A DNA stretch of 64,000 nt from Alkaliphilus sp. NP8 (GCA_015978205.1 JADWMM010000002.1:1-64000); one strand, 5' to 3'. Positions 1-11,355 are shown, counted from the first letter of the stretch. The notes: a model not told the origin generated them from the letters alone. Numbers and translations: made by a program.

Positions 1-293
1 CCTTTATGTCTAAGCACCCATATATAATATTTTAATTGCCAAATTGAAGCTTCATCTATTTTTCTTGATTTTTTAACTTCGTGAATTACCTTCCAATCCT
101 TTAAAAAATCTACATTAATCGTTTCATCTATTAATATATTTTTCTTTTCTCTATTGTAAGATGTTTCATCAAGTAATTTTCCTATTCCTACAAGCTCACT
201 ATTTGATTCCATACTTACATCATTAGAAAAAAACCATAGTTTTCTTTTACATACAAAATAATAATAAACCATAACCCCTGTTACCTTTTTCAT
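1..293 (-). CDS. cas4: Cas4 family exonuclease (partial, 3' end outside window)
   Basis: The minus strand reads from ATG at 291-293 off the left edge, about 97 residues with no stop. The start MKKVTGVMVYYYFVCKRKLW has the CxxKLW-like N-terminal signature of Cas4, whose Cys helps hold a 4Fe-4S cluster. Near residue 75, HEVKKS is the E-x-K metal-binding motif of the RecB-type nuclease fold. Cas4 trims prespacers together with Cas1-Cas2 during CRISPR adaptation. It begins 12 bases after the cas3 stop and is the last cas gene visible, so cas1, cas2 and the array probably follow beyond the left edge. The C-terminal Cys ligands cannot be seen. Confidence 0.85.
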   Translation of the reverse strand, partial: MKKVTGVMVYYYFVCKRKLWFFSNDVSMESNSELVGIGKLLDETSYNREKKNILIDETINVDFLKDWKVIHEVKKSRKIDEASIWQLKYYIWVLRHK

Positions 294-305
294 AATCTCA
301 CCCAC

Positions 306-2543
306 TTAAAAGAACTTATCCTCTATAGATATTTTCCCTTTTTTATTTCGTGCAACTCTTATTCCTACTTCCTTTGAATAAGTAGAATTTAAAATTGGTA
401 AGTATTCATAGTTATTCAACTTCAAATTATCGCTAATATTTCCTTCTACTAGATACTGTTGAACACTAACAGTAAAATCCATTAATTTATTTCTAGCAAT
501 TATCTTACTTTTTCTTATTTTTTTTCTTTCATTATCTGTCAACTTTTTATCATAAGATAAGGACATAATATTAATATATTCTTCAATATCGAATTTATTT
601 TTATTATAGATGTCAACTGGGATAACTGTAGCAGTATTAATATTTCTAAATTTCTTTTTAATTTCACTTTTAGATTTTTCAAAGTCCTCTATACTCTTTA
701 CATAACTAATTGTATTTTTAATTAACTTGTAGTAATCAGTATTTTTAAGGTTATCTGTAGTATATAAGTTACTAATTATATCAATTTTATCTTTTTCTGT
801 TAAAATTCCATCTACGTTTCTAATATAACATTTAGATAAGTTAAATATGTCTTTATCTACAACAAATCCAACTCCACTACATTCTTTTTTATCTCCGGTA
901 AAGACATAGCAATTATATCCTTTACCTATAAACTTTCTTTTTCTATAACACCTACCCATTCTTTGAAAAAGACCATTTATATCTGATAGTTCTGTTACTA
1001 AAACGTCGAAATCAATATCTAGTGAGGCTTCAACTACTTGAGTAGCTACCCAAATTCCATAACCATCAGAATGCCTAGAACCTAATTCTAAAATATCTAA
1101 TTCTTTTTCTTTTCTATGTTTTTTTATAAAGCCACTATGAAATAGATTTATATTATCTATGCCTTTTTTCTCTAATTCGTTATATATTTCTTGTGCTTTT
1201 TTTACTGTATTACATATAACTAAAACTTTATTTTTATTGTAAAAATTTAAAATATAATCTACGTTAATATCATTTTCTATTACTTTTACACTATGTCTAT
1301 TAAAACTTTCATCGATAAATGCTTCATTTGGGGTTTCAAATTCAATCTCCTCTTCTCTTAATAAATCTAGTACAATGTTAGGTAATGTAGCTGTAAGTAT
1401 TGCAAATTTCCCTCCAACTTTATTGATATAAGATAATCCTATAATTAAGTAAGCAAGTAGATCTGGTGAATACATTTGTATCTCATCTATTACTATTTTA
1501 GAATAAGTTAGTGTAGCTAATTTAGATTCAAACCCTCTATACCTATAAACAAAATCAAATATTTGATCTAATGTACATACAGTTAAAGGTAAAGACATTT
1601 GCTTTGTTTTATTAAAATATTCATCTAAATCAATATGATCAGACTTAATGTTTAAATATTCGCTGTAAGTATCTGAATGTAATAAGCCAACTTTATCTTG
1701 AAAGTTATTTTTTACAATATTTTTAGATATTCTATCGAATATAGAATTAATAGCTGTTTTTAAAGGTAATGTAAAGAATCCTTTATTATTTCCTATCCAA
1801 AGTAATCCTGCTTCTGTTTTTCCCATTCCTGTTTGAGCAACTACAATTACATTTTTTTCTCTATTTTTAATCATATATTTTTGCAACTTATTCCAGTCAG
1901 AATTTGGATTTTGATTTTTCCAATTTATTAATAAATCACTCATATTATCTATCAAAAAGTCATTTTGTTTTTCAACATCTATATGTCCACTAGCAGCATA
2001 ATCTATTCTATTTAATAAACCTTTTATAATTATGTATTTAATAAATATATCTTCATTATCTTTTTCGTAAATTCTGTCATTTTTTATAAAAAATGAATCC
2101 TCTATGAAGTCATCTATAAATTTACTATTAAGTTTATTATACTCAAATTGTTTTAAATCCTCTTTCATTGATTCAATAGCTTCTTCGAGTTCAAATTCTT
2201 CATAGGATAAATCTCTTTCATGATGGTAAGCTACAGTATGAAATAATATTTTTATATCATCATCTGAATATCCTATTTCTTCAAGTTCTTCATAATTAAT
2301 GAAAGCTAAACTTAATATTCCATGAGGAATTTCATCATCATATTTTTTTCTTGTTGTAAGTTTTTCTTGAAACTTAAAATTCATTTTCCCCAAATCATGA
2401 TGCAAGCAAGCCATATACAACATATCCCAATCTATTTCTAGATTAGGATATATTGTCTTAAGTATTTCATAATTTTTAATTAGATTATCTGTATGTTCTT
2501 GAATCGTTTCTTGGGGATTAGATTTTGCTAGAAACTTATTCAT
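306..2543 (-). CDS. cas3: CRISPR-associated helicase/nuclease Cas3 (type I-B)
   Basis: This 745-residue protein is the effector nuclease-helicase that Cascade recruits to degrade target DNA. An HD nuclease domain opens the protein (CLHHDLGK at about residues 46-53 and a later HHERD). The helicase follows, with Walker A motif QTGMGKTEAG, DEIQ as motif II, the ATATLP motif III, and a C-terminal helicase half containing QVVEASLDIDFD and QRMGRCYR. The length fits the short Cas3 proteins of I-B systems. It starts 14 bases after cas5 stops, behind a GGAGG-type site, and belongs to the cas6-cas8-cas7-cas5-cas3-cas4 operon. No inactivating change was seen in the motifs. Confidence 0.95.
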   Translation of the reverse strand: MNKFLAKSNPQETIQEHTDNLIKNYEILKTIYPNLEIDWDMLYMACLHHDLGKMNFKFQEKLTTRKKYDDEIPHGILSLAFINYEELEEIGYSDDDIKILFHTVAYHHERDLSYEEFELEEAIESMKEDLKQFEYNKLNSKFIDDFIEDSFFIKNDRIYEKDNEDIFIKYIIIKGLLNRIDYAASGHIDVEKQNDFLIDNMSDLLINWKNQNPNSDWNKLQKYMIKNREKNVIVVAQTGMGKTEAGLLWIGNNKGFFTLPLKTAINSIFDRISKNIVKNNFQDKVGLLHSDTYSEYLNIKSDHIDLDEYFNKTKQMSLPLTVCTLDQIFDFVYRYRGFESKLATLTYSKIVIDEIQMYSPDLLAYLIIGLSYINKVGGKFAILTATLPNIVLDLLREEEIEFETPNEAFIDESFNRHSVKVIENDINVDYILNFYNKNKVLVICNTVKKAQEIYNELEKKGIDNINLFHSGFIKKHRKEKELDILELGSRHSDGYGIWVATQVVEASLDIDFDVLVTELSDINGLFQRMGRCYRKRKFIGKGYNCYVFTGDKKECSGVGFVVDKDIFNLSKCYIRNVDGILTEKDKIDIISNLYTTDNLKNTDYYKLIKNTISYVKSIEDFEKSKSEIKKKFRNINTATVIPVDIYNKNKFDIEEYINIMSLSYDKKLTDNERKKIRKSKIIARNKLMDFTVSVQQYLVEGNISDNLKLNNYEYLPILNSTYSKEVGIRVARNKKGKISIEDKFF

Positions 2544-2557
2544 AATAATCCTCCATT

Positions 2558-4371
<1,814 letters not shown>

Positions 4372-4379
<8 letters not shown>

Positions 4380-6051
4380 TGATTACCCCTCCATTTTCAT
4401 CTTTATTTATAACTTGCTTACCTTCAATTAATCCACTTACAAATGCATAACCTATAGTTTTGAAAGCAACATCATCAGTTAAGCCATCTAAAAATATTTG
4501 AGGAACTGTCTTTTGAACATATAGATAACAATTAAGTATAGTATCCATAAACATATCTTTATTATTTACTTTCAATGCATTCAACAATCTATAAGATATG
4601 CCACTTAATTTATTTTCAGCTTTTCTTTCTTTGTATTCTTTTCTTAAGAAATATCCATCTCTATTAGCTTTCTTTACAAGATCATGCTCTAAATTACCCA
4701 TGTATCCTACCCCCCTCATAAATTTAAAATTGATATTTTGCACCTTAATTAGTTGACTAACATTAAATCTAGCATTTTTAGGATTCGTCAATTTGTATAC
4801 TAATAACTTGTGAGTTAATAAGAATAAATTTTGATTATTAAATAAATTTTCAATTACTAAATCATAGATGTTAAAGTATATATTAGCTTCTTTAAAACCA
4901 CAATTTAATAGCTTATTTAAATCTTCTCTAGAATTATAAATAATATCTAAAGTCCTTCTTGATAATATATTAAATAAATATTTACCTTCACTATATCTAA
5001 CAACTTGTACATCTGATAATTCATATTTTGAACTATCAGTAAATTGATCTTTAATAGAGTTAACTAAGGCTCTATAAGTAAGAGAGTGTGTTATCTCATG
5101 ACCCTTTAAGATTTCACTTTTCACTTTATTATTTATAGTAATAGCACTCTCCATTGATGAATTATCATTTATGTAAATTCCTGAATTATGCACATATATT
5201 ATTCCAGCAGGACTGCAAGAATATATAAGCTTACAAATTGGACAAGTAGTAACATCATTATTAAAGTTCCAAACATGAGAAGATTTTCTACTAGTATCAA
5301 ATCCAGTATTAGTTAAAAAACTTAGATCATTTTTAAAATCTTTCATTTCTCTATCACAAACAAAACAATTATATTTAAACTTTGATTTATCTATTGATAT
5401 ATATTCTTTTGTTGGAGATATAAAATAATTTTTATAATCAACATACATATCTTTTTCCTTAGTTCGGGGATTTAAAAAACAAACTCCATCCCAAGCATTT
5501 TTAATTATTGTATAAATTACATTTTTAGCAGCTATATATTTTTTAGAACTATTCATATTTAAAAATTCAATTATATCTTTCAATACATTAAAAGATTCTT
5601 TTACTTTAGGAATTATGTCTTTAATATCTTGTTTCTTTTTTATATTGATTGTAGATAGCTTTTTTGATAAATTTAATATATAAATATCTTTATCTATTAG
5701 ATTATACGCACTTTTATAGCTATTACTTTTTATATAATATTTTACATCTTTTATATATCGATTTAGGTTATCTAAGCTAGACTCATCAAACTCTGTAAAA
5801 TCACTTTCTTCATGATAAACTATTGCATTTTTATAAGAAGTTATTTTATACCAAGATAATAAACACTCATATTTATTTATAAAATAATTAAAATATTTAG
5901 TTTCAAAATCTTCTAATAGATCAGAATCAAATTCAATATAATTATCATTAATAATAACTTGATCCTCTGCTTCTTTAAAAATATTATATAGCCCTACTAA
6001 TCCAGCATCATATAACCAATTATTCATTTCTAATCGTATAACTTGTCCCAA
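4372..6051 (-). CDS. cas8: Cas8 large subunit, CXXC-CXXC (Cst1-like) type I-B
   Basis: The large Cascade subunit usually recognises the PAM and recruits Cas3. This 559-residue protein begins VIRLEMNNWLYDAGLVGLYN, as in Cst1/Cas8 proteins, and has two CxxC pairs (Cys229/Cys232 in NCFVCD and Cys270/Cys273 in CPICKLIYSC), the mark of the CXXC_CXXC family. The spacing suggests one zinc site. It starts 12 bases after cas6 and overlaps cas7 by eight bases. Sequence divergence in Cas8 is high, so the family rests on the CxxC layout, length and position in the operon. Confidence 0.88.
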
Positions 6052-6063
6052 AACTTCACCTCC

Positions 6064-6789
6064 TTACATTAGTTCCACCATGCCAAACCCTGTACTTTTC
6101 TGACTACCAATACCAGCCTTATAAATATAATCAAGTATATATGGTTTTCCCTTAATCTTTAAAATCGCTACATTACCTAAAACTTCAATACCATAGTGTT
6201 TTACTTTTACTTCTTTGTTTTTTAAAACATCTATTTTTAGTTCTTCAAGGTCTAATAACCTATTACTTTCAAAAGTATCATTAAATTGATGCCCAAAATT
6301 TTTAATAAATATTTCTTTGCCTTTTTCATCACTTAATGAATGATACCATGTTTTACTGTTATCTCCTTTATGCTCTCGAACTACAATAGGACTTAATGTT
6401 TTTAATATTATTTCATGATCATAGATATAAGACTCTTTTATAAAGTTGATTTTTTCAATAGTCATAACATTATTTTTAATGTTATATTTTTTACCCTTGG
6501 TACTTAAAAAAGAGTTATAAAACATAATTCCATCTTCCATATTATAAGTAGAGAAGTTTAATATTATCTTTTTATCTGGAATAATAATTTCTTGTCTCAA
6601 GAACTTGCAATCTTTCATAAATAATGAAAATGTAAAGTCCTTTGTTTTTGTTGGATCTTCTTTATAAAGTTTTGAGTAATATTCTTCATTATAAGAGATA
6701 AAATTATGTTTTATTAAAGATAAAATTATTCTATTTTTATCCTTAGGAATACTTTCATTTTCTAATAAAAGTTCTACATTAAATCTCAA
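6064..6789 (-). CDS. cas6: Cas6 crRNA-processing endoribonuclease
   Basis: Cas6 cuts the CRISPR transcript within repeats to make crRNAs. The 241-residue protein has two ferredoxin-like halves and ends with the glycine-rich loop GIGSQKSTGFGMVELM, the best Cas6 signature. Mid-protein, SPIVVREH resembles the strand after the first RAMP fold. The start codon is TTG at 6789, chosen because an AGGAGGTG site lies eight bases upstream and no ATG is near. It is the first cas gene after the regulator and probably the start of the effector transcript. Confidence 0.9.
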   Translation of the reverse strand: MRFNVELLLENESIPKDKNRIILSLIKHNFISYNEEYYSKLYKEDPTKTKDFTFSLFMKDCKFLRQEIIIPDKKIILNFSTYNMEDGIMFYNSFLSTKGKKYNIKNNVMTIEKINFIKESYIYDHEIILKTLSPIVVREHKGDNSKTWYHSLSDEKGKEIFIKNFGHQFNDTFESNRLLDLEELKIDVLKNKEVKVKHYGIEVLGNVAILKIKGKPYILDYIYKAGIGSQKSTGFGMVELM

Positions 6790-6823
6790 ATGCTCACCTC
6801 CTAATATTTAGTTATATATTTTT

Positions 6824-6864
6824 ATTATAACTTTTAATGTTGACATATAATGGTAACATTAAAA
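6824..6864 (-). promoter_or_regulatory. cas operon promoter region with 10-bp inverted repeat (possible operator)
   Basis: TTTTAATGTT at 6832-6841 is mirrored exactly by AACATTAAAA at 6855-6864. A TATAAT -10 box on the minus strand lies at 6824-6829, directly downstream for cas6. The repeat therefore covers the -35 area. It sits between the WYL regulator stop and cas6, so an operator for that regulator is a reasonable guess. It could also act as a weak terminator for the regulator gene. Confidence 0.45.
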
Positions 6865-6866
6865 AA

Positions 6867-7820
6867 TCATTTGTAATTTTCTAATATTTTTTCTGCTTCC
6901 GTTTTTATTTCCTCTTTTAAACTTATTGGTTCTATTACTTTAACATTACTTCCCATGCTTAATATCCAACTCTTAACTTCAGTTAATCCTTTCATCTTTG
7001 CTCTAAATAATATAGAATTATTATTATATAACTCTTGAATTTCTTGATTTTCAACCCATATTTTTTCTTTTATAATTTGCGCTATAGGATATTTTATCTC
7101 TAGCTCTATAAATATTTCTTGGTCTTTAAATATTCCAAAGCAATTTTTCATATATTCCTTCACATCAAAGTTAGAATCTCTATCAAATGTTTCATCTAAT
7201 ATTCTATACTCTTTTATTCTTGAAATTTTAAAATCTCTCATTTCATTTCTATATTCGCAAAAGCCTGCAAAATACATTGAACCTTTATACTGAAATATAT
7301 AATATGGGTGTACTATTCTAACATTTAATTCTTGTTTAGCTGACTCATATATGATTCTAATTTTTTTATTTAAAATAAGAGCTGCTTTTATATCAAACCA
7401 AATATTTTTTTCTCTTTGTAGATTATAATTTGATTTAGTATTTTTAATAACAAAATCAAAACTTATATCATTTTCACAATCTCGAAGTGCACCTATTTTA
7501 TCTACTAAAGACTTTAATTCTGAATATCCTATAAAATGTTCATACTTTAAGTGTTCCAAAGCAGAAAGTAAAGTTAAATATTCTTCATCTATAACATTTA
7601 ATCCTAATATATAGTCTTTATTATTAATTACATATCCACCGTATTTTCCTGGTATTGTATCTATATATATTCCTGCTTTATCTAAATCTTCTCTGTATCG
7701 AATTATCTGTCTTTTACTCACCTCTAGTTCATCAGATAATTCCTGTAGAGTCATCTTTCCACGGCTCTTTAACAAAATTAACATTTTTAAAGCATTGCTT
7801 ACTTTACTCAACACCATCAC
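6867..7820 (-). CDS. HTH/WYL-domain transcriptional regulator next to cas genes
   Basis: This is a 317-residue DeoR/HTH-11 plus WYL protein. Residues about 8-60 form the winged helix (MTLQELSDELEVSKRQIIRYREDL). The WYL domain spans about 140-235, with FQYKGSMYFAGFCEYR as its ligand-binding strand. WYL proteins bind nucleic-acid-derived or similar ligands and often regulate CRISPR and other defence loci. It lies 77 bases upstream of cas6 in the same direction, so it may regulate or be co-transcribed with the cas genes. The reading frame opens with GTG-ATG-GTG-TTG. The TTG at 7811 has the best spacing to AAAGGTG, so the exact start is open. Confidence 0.85.
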   Translation of the reverse strand: MMVLSKVSNALKMLILLKSRGKMTLQELSDELEVSKRQIIRYREDLDKAGIYIDTIPGKYGGYVINNKDYILGLNVIDEEYLTLLSALEHLKYEHFIGYSELKSLVDKIGALRDCENDISFDFVIKNTKSNYNLQREKNIWFDIKAALILNKKIRIIYESAKQELNVRIVHPYYIFQYKGSMYFAGFCEYRNEMRDFKISRIKEYRILDETFDRDSNFDVKEYMKNCFGIFKDQEIFIELEIKYPIAQIIKEKIWVENQEIQELYNNNSILFRAKMKGLTEVKSWILSMGSNVKVIEPISLKEEIKTEAEKILENYK

Positions 7821-8001
7821 CTTTTATGTATTATTTAATTAATTGAAATTAATATATAAGATTAATCTAAAACAAACCTTACCTTCAAAATAATTCCATA
7901 TATAGATATCTTTCAACATATTACACAAAAACCCTTTATTGAAAAATAAAAGCTTTTGTAGAATAAAAATAAAGTTTTGCGTTATTTTATCCTTATATAA
8001 A
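7821..8001. other. Intergenic region between regulator and pyrB promoter
   Basis: This is AT-rich sequence that should hold the promoter of the WYL/cas transcript on the minus strand. I see no convincing -35/-10 pair and no repeat. The possible 79-codon minus-strand frame from 8078 to 7839 starts inside the pyrB PyrR hairpin and has no ribosome binding site, so it is not called. Confidence 0.5.
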
Positions 8002-8030
8002 TTGACATGACACCTCATACATGTTATATT
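8002..8030 (+). promoter_or_regulatory. pyrB promoter
   Basis: A consensus TTGACA (8002-8007), a 17-base spacer and TATATT (8025-8030) place the transcript start near 8037, just before the first PyrR-type hairpin. Confidence 0.75.
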
Positions 8031-8050
8031 AAAAAAAATATTATTTTTGT

Positions 8051-8081
8051 CCTTTAACTTGGTCCTGTGAGGCCACAAGGG
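8051..8081 (+). promoter_or_regulatory. PyrR RNA-binding site 1 of the pyrB leader
   Basis: The segment contains GGTCCTGTGAGGCC, the PyrR recognition loop, flanked by CCTTT and AAGGG lower-stem arms. The same site occurs before pyrC. Its 3' arm CAAGGG (8076-8081) can alternatively pair with CCTTTG (8155-8160), the 5' arm of the downstream terminator. That is the classical antiterminator/anti-antiterminator logic: PyrR-UMP binding would favour termination. No pyrR gene is in the window. Confidence 0.85.
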
Positions 8082-8152
8082 TAGATATGTAATTAAGTAA
8101 TTTACTTATAAATTATAGGTTTTGATATATAATTTTGCTTATTTATGTATAT

Positions 8153-8184
8153 ATCCTTTGATCTCAGATCAAAGGATTTTTTAT
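8153..8184 (+). terminator. Attenuator terminator in pyrB leader
   Basis: ATCCTTTGAT pairs with ATCAAAGGAT around a four-base loop and is followed by a T-rich tract. It lies between the two PyrR sites and should end transcription when PyrR holds site 1. Confidence 0.85.
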
Positions 8185-8194
8185 TTAATATTCA

Positions 8195-8226
8195 CCTTTA
8201 ACTTAGTCCAGAGAGGCTAAAAAGGG
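8195..8226 (+). promoter_or_regulatory. PyrR RNA-binding site 2, after the terminator
   Basis: CCTTTAACTTAGTCCAGAGA is followed by GGCTAAAAAGGG. This matches the PyrR loop consensus TCCAGAGAGGCT more closely than site 1. It lies downstream of the terminator and 42 bases before the pyrB start, where it could only act on translation or RNA stability. Confidence 0.8.
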
Positions 8227-8260
8227 AGCGTTGACTCCCACAAACCAAAATTCAGGGAGG
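8224..8260 (+). promoter_or_regulatory. Possible Shine-Dalgarno sequestering switch before pyrB
   Basis: CTCCC (8235-8239) can pair either with GGGAG upstream (8224-8228) or with the ribosome binding site GGGAGG (8255-8260). The upstream partner overlaps the 3' arm of PyrR site 2. If PyrR holds site 2, CTCCC is free to cover the ribosome site. The pairing is visible in the sequence; the switch is inferred. Confidence 0.5.
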
Positions 8261-8267
8261 TTTTTTT

Positions 8268-9197
8268 ATGCAATTAAAAGGAAGACATTTAATCGATCCA
8301 GATGGTATTACCTTAGAGGAACTTAATAAAATATTAAGTTTAGGTCTACAAATGAATAGTAATCCTAAAAAATATAGTGAAATTTGTAAAGGAAAAATTT
8401 TAGGCACATTATTCTATGAGCCTAGTACAAGAACTAGATTAAGCTTTGAATCTTCCATGCTTAGAATGGGTGGAAATGTGCTTGGCTTTTCCGATGCTAA
8501 TACAAGCTCTGTAAAAAAAGGGGAAAGTGTTGCAGATACTATTCGTGTTTTAGATGATTATGCAGATATTTTAGTTATGAGACACCCTTCTGAAGGTACA
8601 CCTGCACTAGCTTCTAATTACTCTACAGTTCCAATTATTAATGGTGGTGATGGTTGGCATCAACATCCTACTCAAACATTAACTGATTTAATTACAATAA
8701 AGAAGTTTAAAGGTGAAATAGAAAATTTAAAAATTGCTATCTGTGGAGACTTACTATTCGGTAGAACAGTGCACTCTCTTTTAAAAACATTAAGTCGCTT
8801 TCCAAATATGGAGTTTATTTTAATTTCTCCTCCAGAACTAAAAATTCCTAAAGTTTTAAAAGACGAAGTTATAAATAAATATAATGTTAAAATTACAGAA
8901 ACAACTTCTTTAGAAGAATGTATGGCAGAAATTGATATTCTATATATGACTCGTATTCAGAAAGAGCGATTTTTAAAAGAAGAAGATTATATAAGATTAA
9001 AGGATAGCTATATATTAAATACTTCTACTTTAGACAACGCAAAAGAAGACCTTCTTATTCTGCATCCTCTTCCTAGAGTAAATGAAATTCATACTGATGT
9101 GGATAATGATCCTCGTGCAAAATATTTTGAGCAAGCCAAATTAGGAGTTTATGTAAGAATGGCACTAATCGTACTTTTACTTGGAGTTATTGAATAA
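8268..9197 (+). CDS. pyrB: Aspartate carbamoyltransferase catalytic subunit
   Basis: It catalyses carbamoyl phosphate + aspartate -> carbamoyl aspartate, the second step of UMP synthesis. At 309 residues it has the family length. Key motifs are [11 protein letters not shown] (phosphate binding), KKGESVADT, the RHPSEG/HPTQ region and HPLPRVNEI near the C-terminus. It has a GGGAGG site eight bases before ATG. It stands alone on the plus strand, away from the other pyr genes. No regulatory chain gene (pyrI) follows, although this PyrB resembles the class often paired with PyrI. Control is by the PyrR-type leader upstream. Confidence 0.97.
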   Translation: MQLKGRHLIDPDGITLEELNKILSLGLQMNSNPKKYSEICKGKILGTLFYEPSTRTRLSFESSMLRMGGNVLGFSDANTSSVKKGESVADTIRVLDDYADILVMRHPSEGTPALASNYSTVPIINGGDGWHQHPTQTLTDLITIKKFKGEIENLKIAICGDLLFGRTVHSLLKTLSRFPNMEFILISPPELKIPKVLKDEVINKYNVKITETTSLEECMAEIDILYMTRIQKERFLKEEDYIRLKDSYILNTSTLDNAKEDLLILHPLPRVNEIHTDVDNDPRAKYFEQAKLGVYVRMALIVLLLGVIE

Positions 9198-9319
9198 CTA
9201 ATCACTAGTATATATGAACAATTAGAGTTTAAAATATATGTTAATATAATATTATCTAGAATATTTTTTTATCATATACACACTATTTTTATTGTAAAAT
9301 AAAGTTGTACATCAAAATA

Positions 9320-9388
9320 GGCTCTTTGTCAATAACGCAGCGGAATTACTTATAATCCCAGTCCACTATTGACAAATAGCCTTATTTT
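9320..9388. terminator. Long imperfect hairpin after pyrB, with ISL3-like inverted ends
   Basis: GGCTCTTTGTCAATA at 9320 and the complement of TATTGACAAATAGCC ending at 9381 form an imperfect inverted repeat of about 29 bases per arm. A T-tract follows on the plus strand, so it can serve as the pyrB terminator and perhaps as a weak one for the converging mrp operon. The ends resemble those of ISL3-family insertion sequences, and there is no transposase inside, so it may be a miniature element or remnant. Confidence 0.6.
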
Positions 9389-9459
9389 TTCACTGCTTAT
9401 TCAGTTGTTTTATTATTCCATTTTTGTTCACTAACATCAGTTAATCAAGAGTCATATGT

Positions 9460-11355
9460 TTAAAGTAAACTAGGATTCATAAGAGTATACAATACAATTA
9501 TAACCCCTAATGAAAGGATTAATATTGCAACATCAGCAGTAATACCTATTAAATTAATTCCGAATACGGTACTGCTTTTTGACTTATCAAATTTACGTAA
9601 ATCTGAACATAAGCGTGAGCTCATGGCTTCACCAATATGATGAATTGATTCAACCACATAAACATAACCTTTCAAACCAATTTGTATAATAGCAGCAATT
9701 CCTCTAACAATTAATTTTACTATCCCCTCTATAGTCATATAAGTAGGAAGGTGCCAATGGAATATTCCACTTTTAAGTCCTCCCCAACATACTAATATAC
9801 CAAGGGTTAATGTAATTATCATGCCAGATAGATCATGAAAATTCCAAAATGAAAGATGCGCTAAAGTTGTAGAGATATTCTCTATGCCTAATGCCTCTAC
9901 CGCTGGTGCTATGGCACTGTTCAATAGAAACTCAGGTCTAGTTCCAATCCCTATCATTACTACAGCTATCAATCCCATAGCTATTTGTAACTTAGGAGAT
10001 CCTTCATCATTGATCTTTAATTCAGTAGGCTTTCCAAAGAACATAAGATAATATAACTTAGCAAAAGATGCAGCAGTTCCAACACCTACAACCATAAATA
10101 ATCGTTCCACCCAAATTAGCCATGGTGCTCCAGTTTCAGTTGCTAGACTAACCCCATGGTGAAGTATAGTCTTACTAGCATATCCATTTAACCCTGGTGT
10201 ACCAGTAATACCAAAAACAGCCACTAACATTAGTATGGCTGTCACAGGGAATCGACGCCAAAGTCCACCTAGTTTATATAAATTAGTTTCTCCTGTATGA
10301 ATATAGATAACACCCACACCTAAGAATAGAGCAACCTTAAATAGAGCATGGTTAATTATATGATAAATTGCACCTGATAGTCCAAGTCCTCCATCTGCTC
10401 CTAGATAAAGACCAACACCTAAACCTAGTATAATATAACCCATCTGACTAACACTATGATAAGCTAGTAGTTTTTTTGCATTACTTTGAATTAATGCGTT
10501 TAAAACACCTAATAACATGGTTAAAGTTCCTAAAATTAGAAGTGTAGAAGCTAACCAAGTCATGCTATCTCCTAATTTTATACCCCATCCAGTAAACTCA
10601 CCTGCACGTATTAATCCATATGCCCCTATCTTAATAATAAGTCCAGATAGAAGTGCACTCCCAGGAGTAGGTGCAACTGAGTGAGCATGAGGTAACCAAA
10701 GATGCAATGGTACCATACCAGCCTTAATACCAAACCCTACTATAAGTGTAGCAATACTCCAACCAAACAATGTAGGATTTAAAGGTGTAACCATACCTGA
10801 ACCAATTGTAGGAAGCACATCAGTAGCTGATCCCATCATAACAATTCCTAATGTTACTACTAGACCTCCAACGATACTAAAGAATAAATAAAAATATCCA
10901 GCTCTAATTGCTTCTTTATTCCATCGATGAATAACCCAAAAATATGATGTAATGGTCATCAATTCAAAAAAGAGCAACATAGTTATCATATTACCTGCTA
11001 AAAATATTCCTAAAACTGAAAATAAAGTAAGCATTGTGCATAGCTGAAAGCTCCAACCTCTGCCTTCATGTTCCATATATTTCGGTGAATATATAGAAAC
11101 TACAAGCCAAAGAAAAGTCGACAATATTACAAATATGGCAGATAAACTGTCAGCTTGAAAATTTAGCACAAAAGGACCCGGCATTGCTATATTATAAGTT
11201 AATGGTATCCCTCCAAAAACATCCTTTAGCCCAAATAACCCTAATACAAAAACAGTTAAGGTTATAACAAAAGGGATCTTTGCAAACCTATCTCGCATAA
11301 GTAATAGAGCTACTGTTCCTAAGAGTGGAATAGCCATAAGTATGACAAGTAACAT
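9460..11355 (-). CDS. Large MrpA/NuoL-like antiporter subunit
   Basis: This is a 631-residue polytopic membrane protein of the NuoL/MrpD family with about 16 hydrophobic segments. It has the conserved TM5 glutamate in MLLFFELMTITSYFW, and the Lys-containing FGIKAGMVPLHLWLPHAHS followed by APTPGSALLSGL. It probably forms one proton/sodium channel of the Mrp complex. A C-terminal extension beyond residue 500 contains charged segments and a last helix. It is the final gene of the operon, 18 bases after the preceding gene. It is closest to the N-terminal part of MrpA, whose C-terminal modules are encoded here as separate small genes. Confidence 0.85.
   Translation of the reverse strand: MLLVILMAIPLLGTVALLLMRDRFAKIPFVITLTVFVLGLFGLKDVFGGIPLTYNIAMPGPFVLNFQADSLSAIFVILSTFLWLVVSIYSPKYMEHEGRGWSFQLCTMLTLFSVLGIFLAGNMITMLLFFELMTITSYFWVIHRWNKEAIRAGYFYLFFSIVGGLVVTLGIVMMGSATDVLPTIGSGMVTPLNPTLFGWSIATLIVGFGIKAGMVPLHLWLPHAHSVAPTPGSALLSGLIIKIGAYGLIRAGEFTGWGIKLGDSMTWLASTLLILGTLTMLLGVLNALIQSNAKKLLAYHSVSQMGYIILGLGVGLYLGADGGLGLSGAIYHIINHALFKVALFLGVGVIYIHTGETNLYKLGGLWRRFPVTAILMLVAVFGITGTPGLNGYASKTILHHGVSLATETGAPWLIWVERLFMVVGVGTAASFAKLYYLMFFGKPTELKINDEGSPKLQIAMGLIAVVMIGIGTRPEFLLNSAIAPAVEALGIENISTTLAHLSFWNFHDLSGMIITLTLGILVCWGGLKSGIFHWHLPTYMTIEGIVKLIVRGIAAIIQIGLKGYVYVVESIHHIGEAMSSRLCSDLRKFDKSKSSTVFGINLIGITADVAILILSLGVIIVLYTLMNPSLL

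Noticed and set aside
7839-8078. 79-codon minus-strand frame in the pyrB leader
   Set aside because: It starts inside the PyrR site, has no ribosome binding site and lies opposite the leader and promoter of pyrB.
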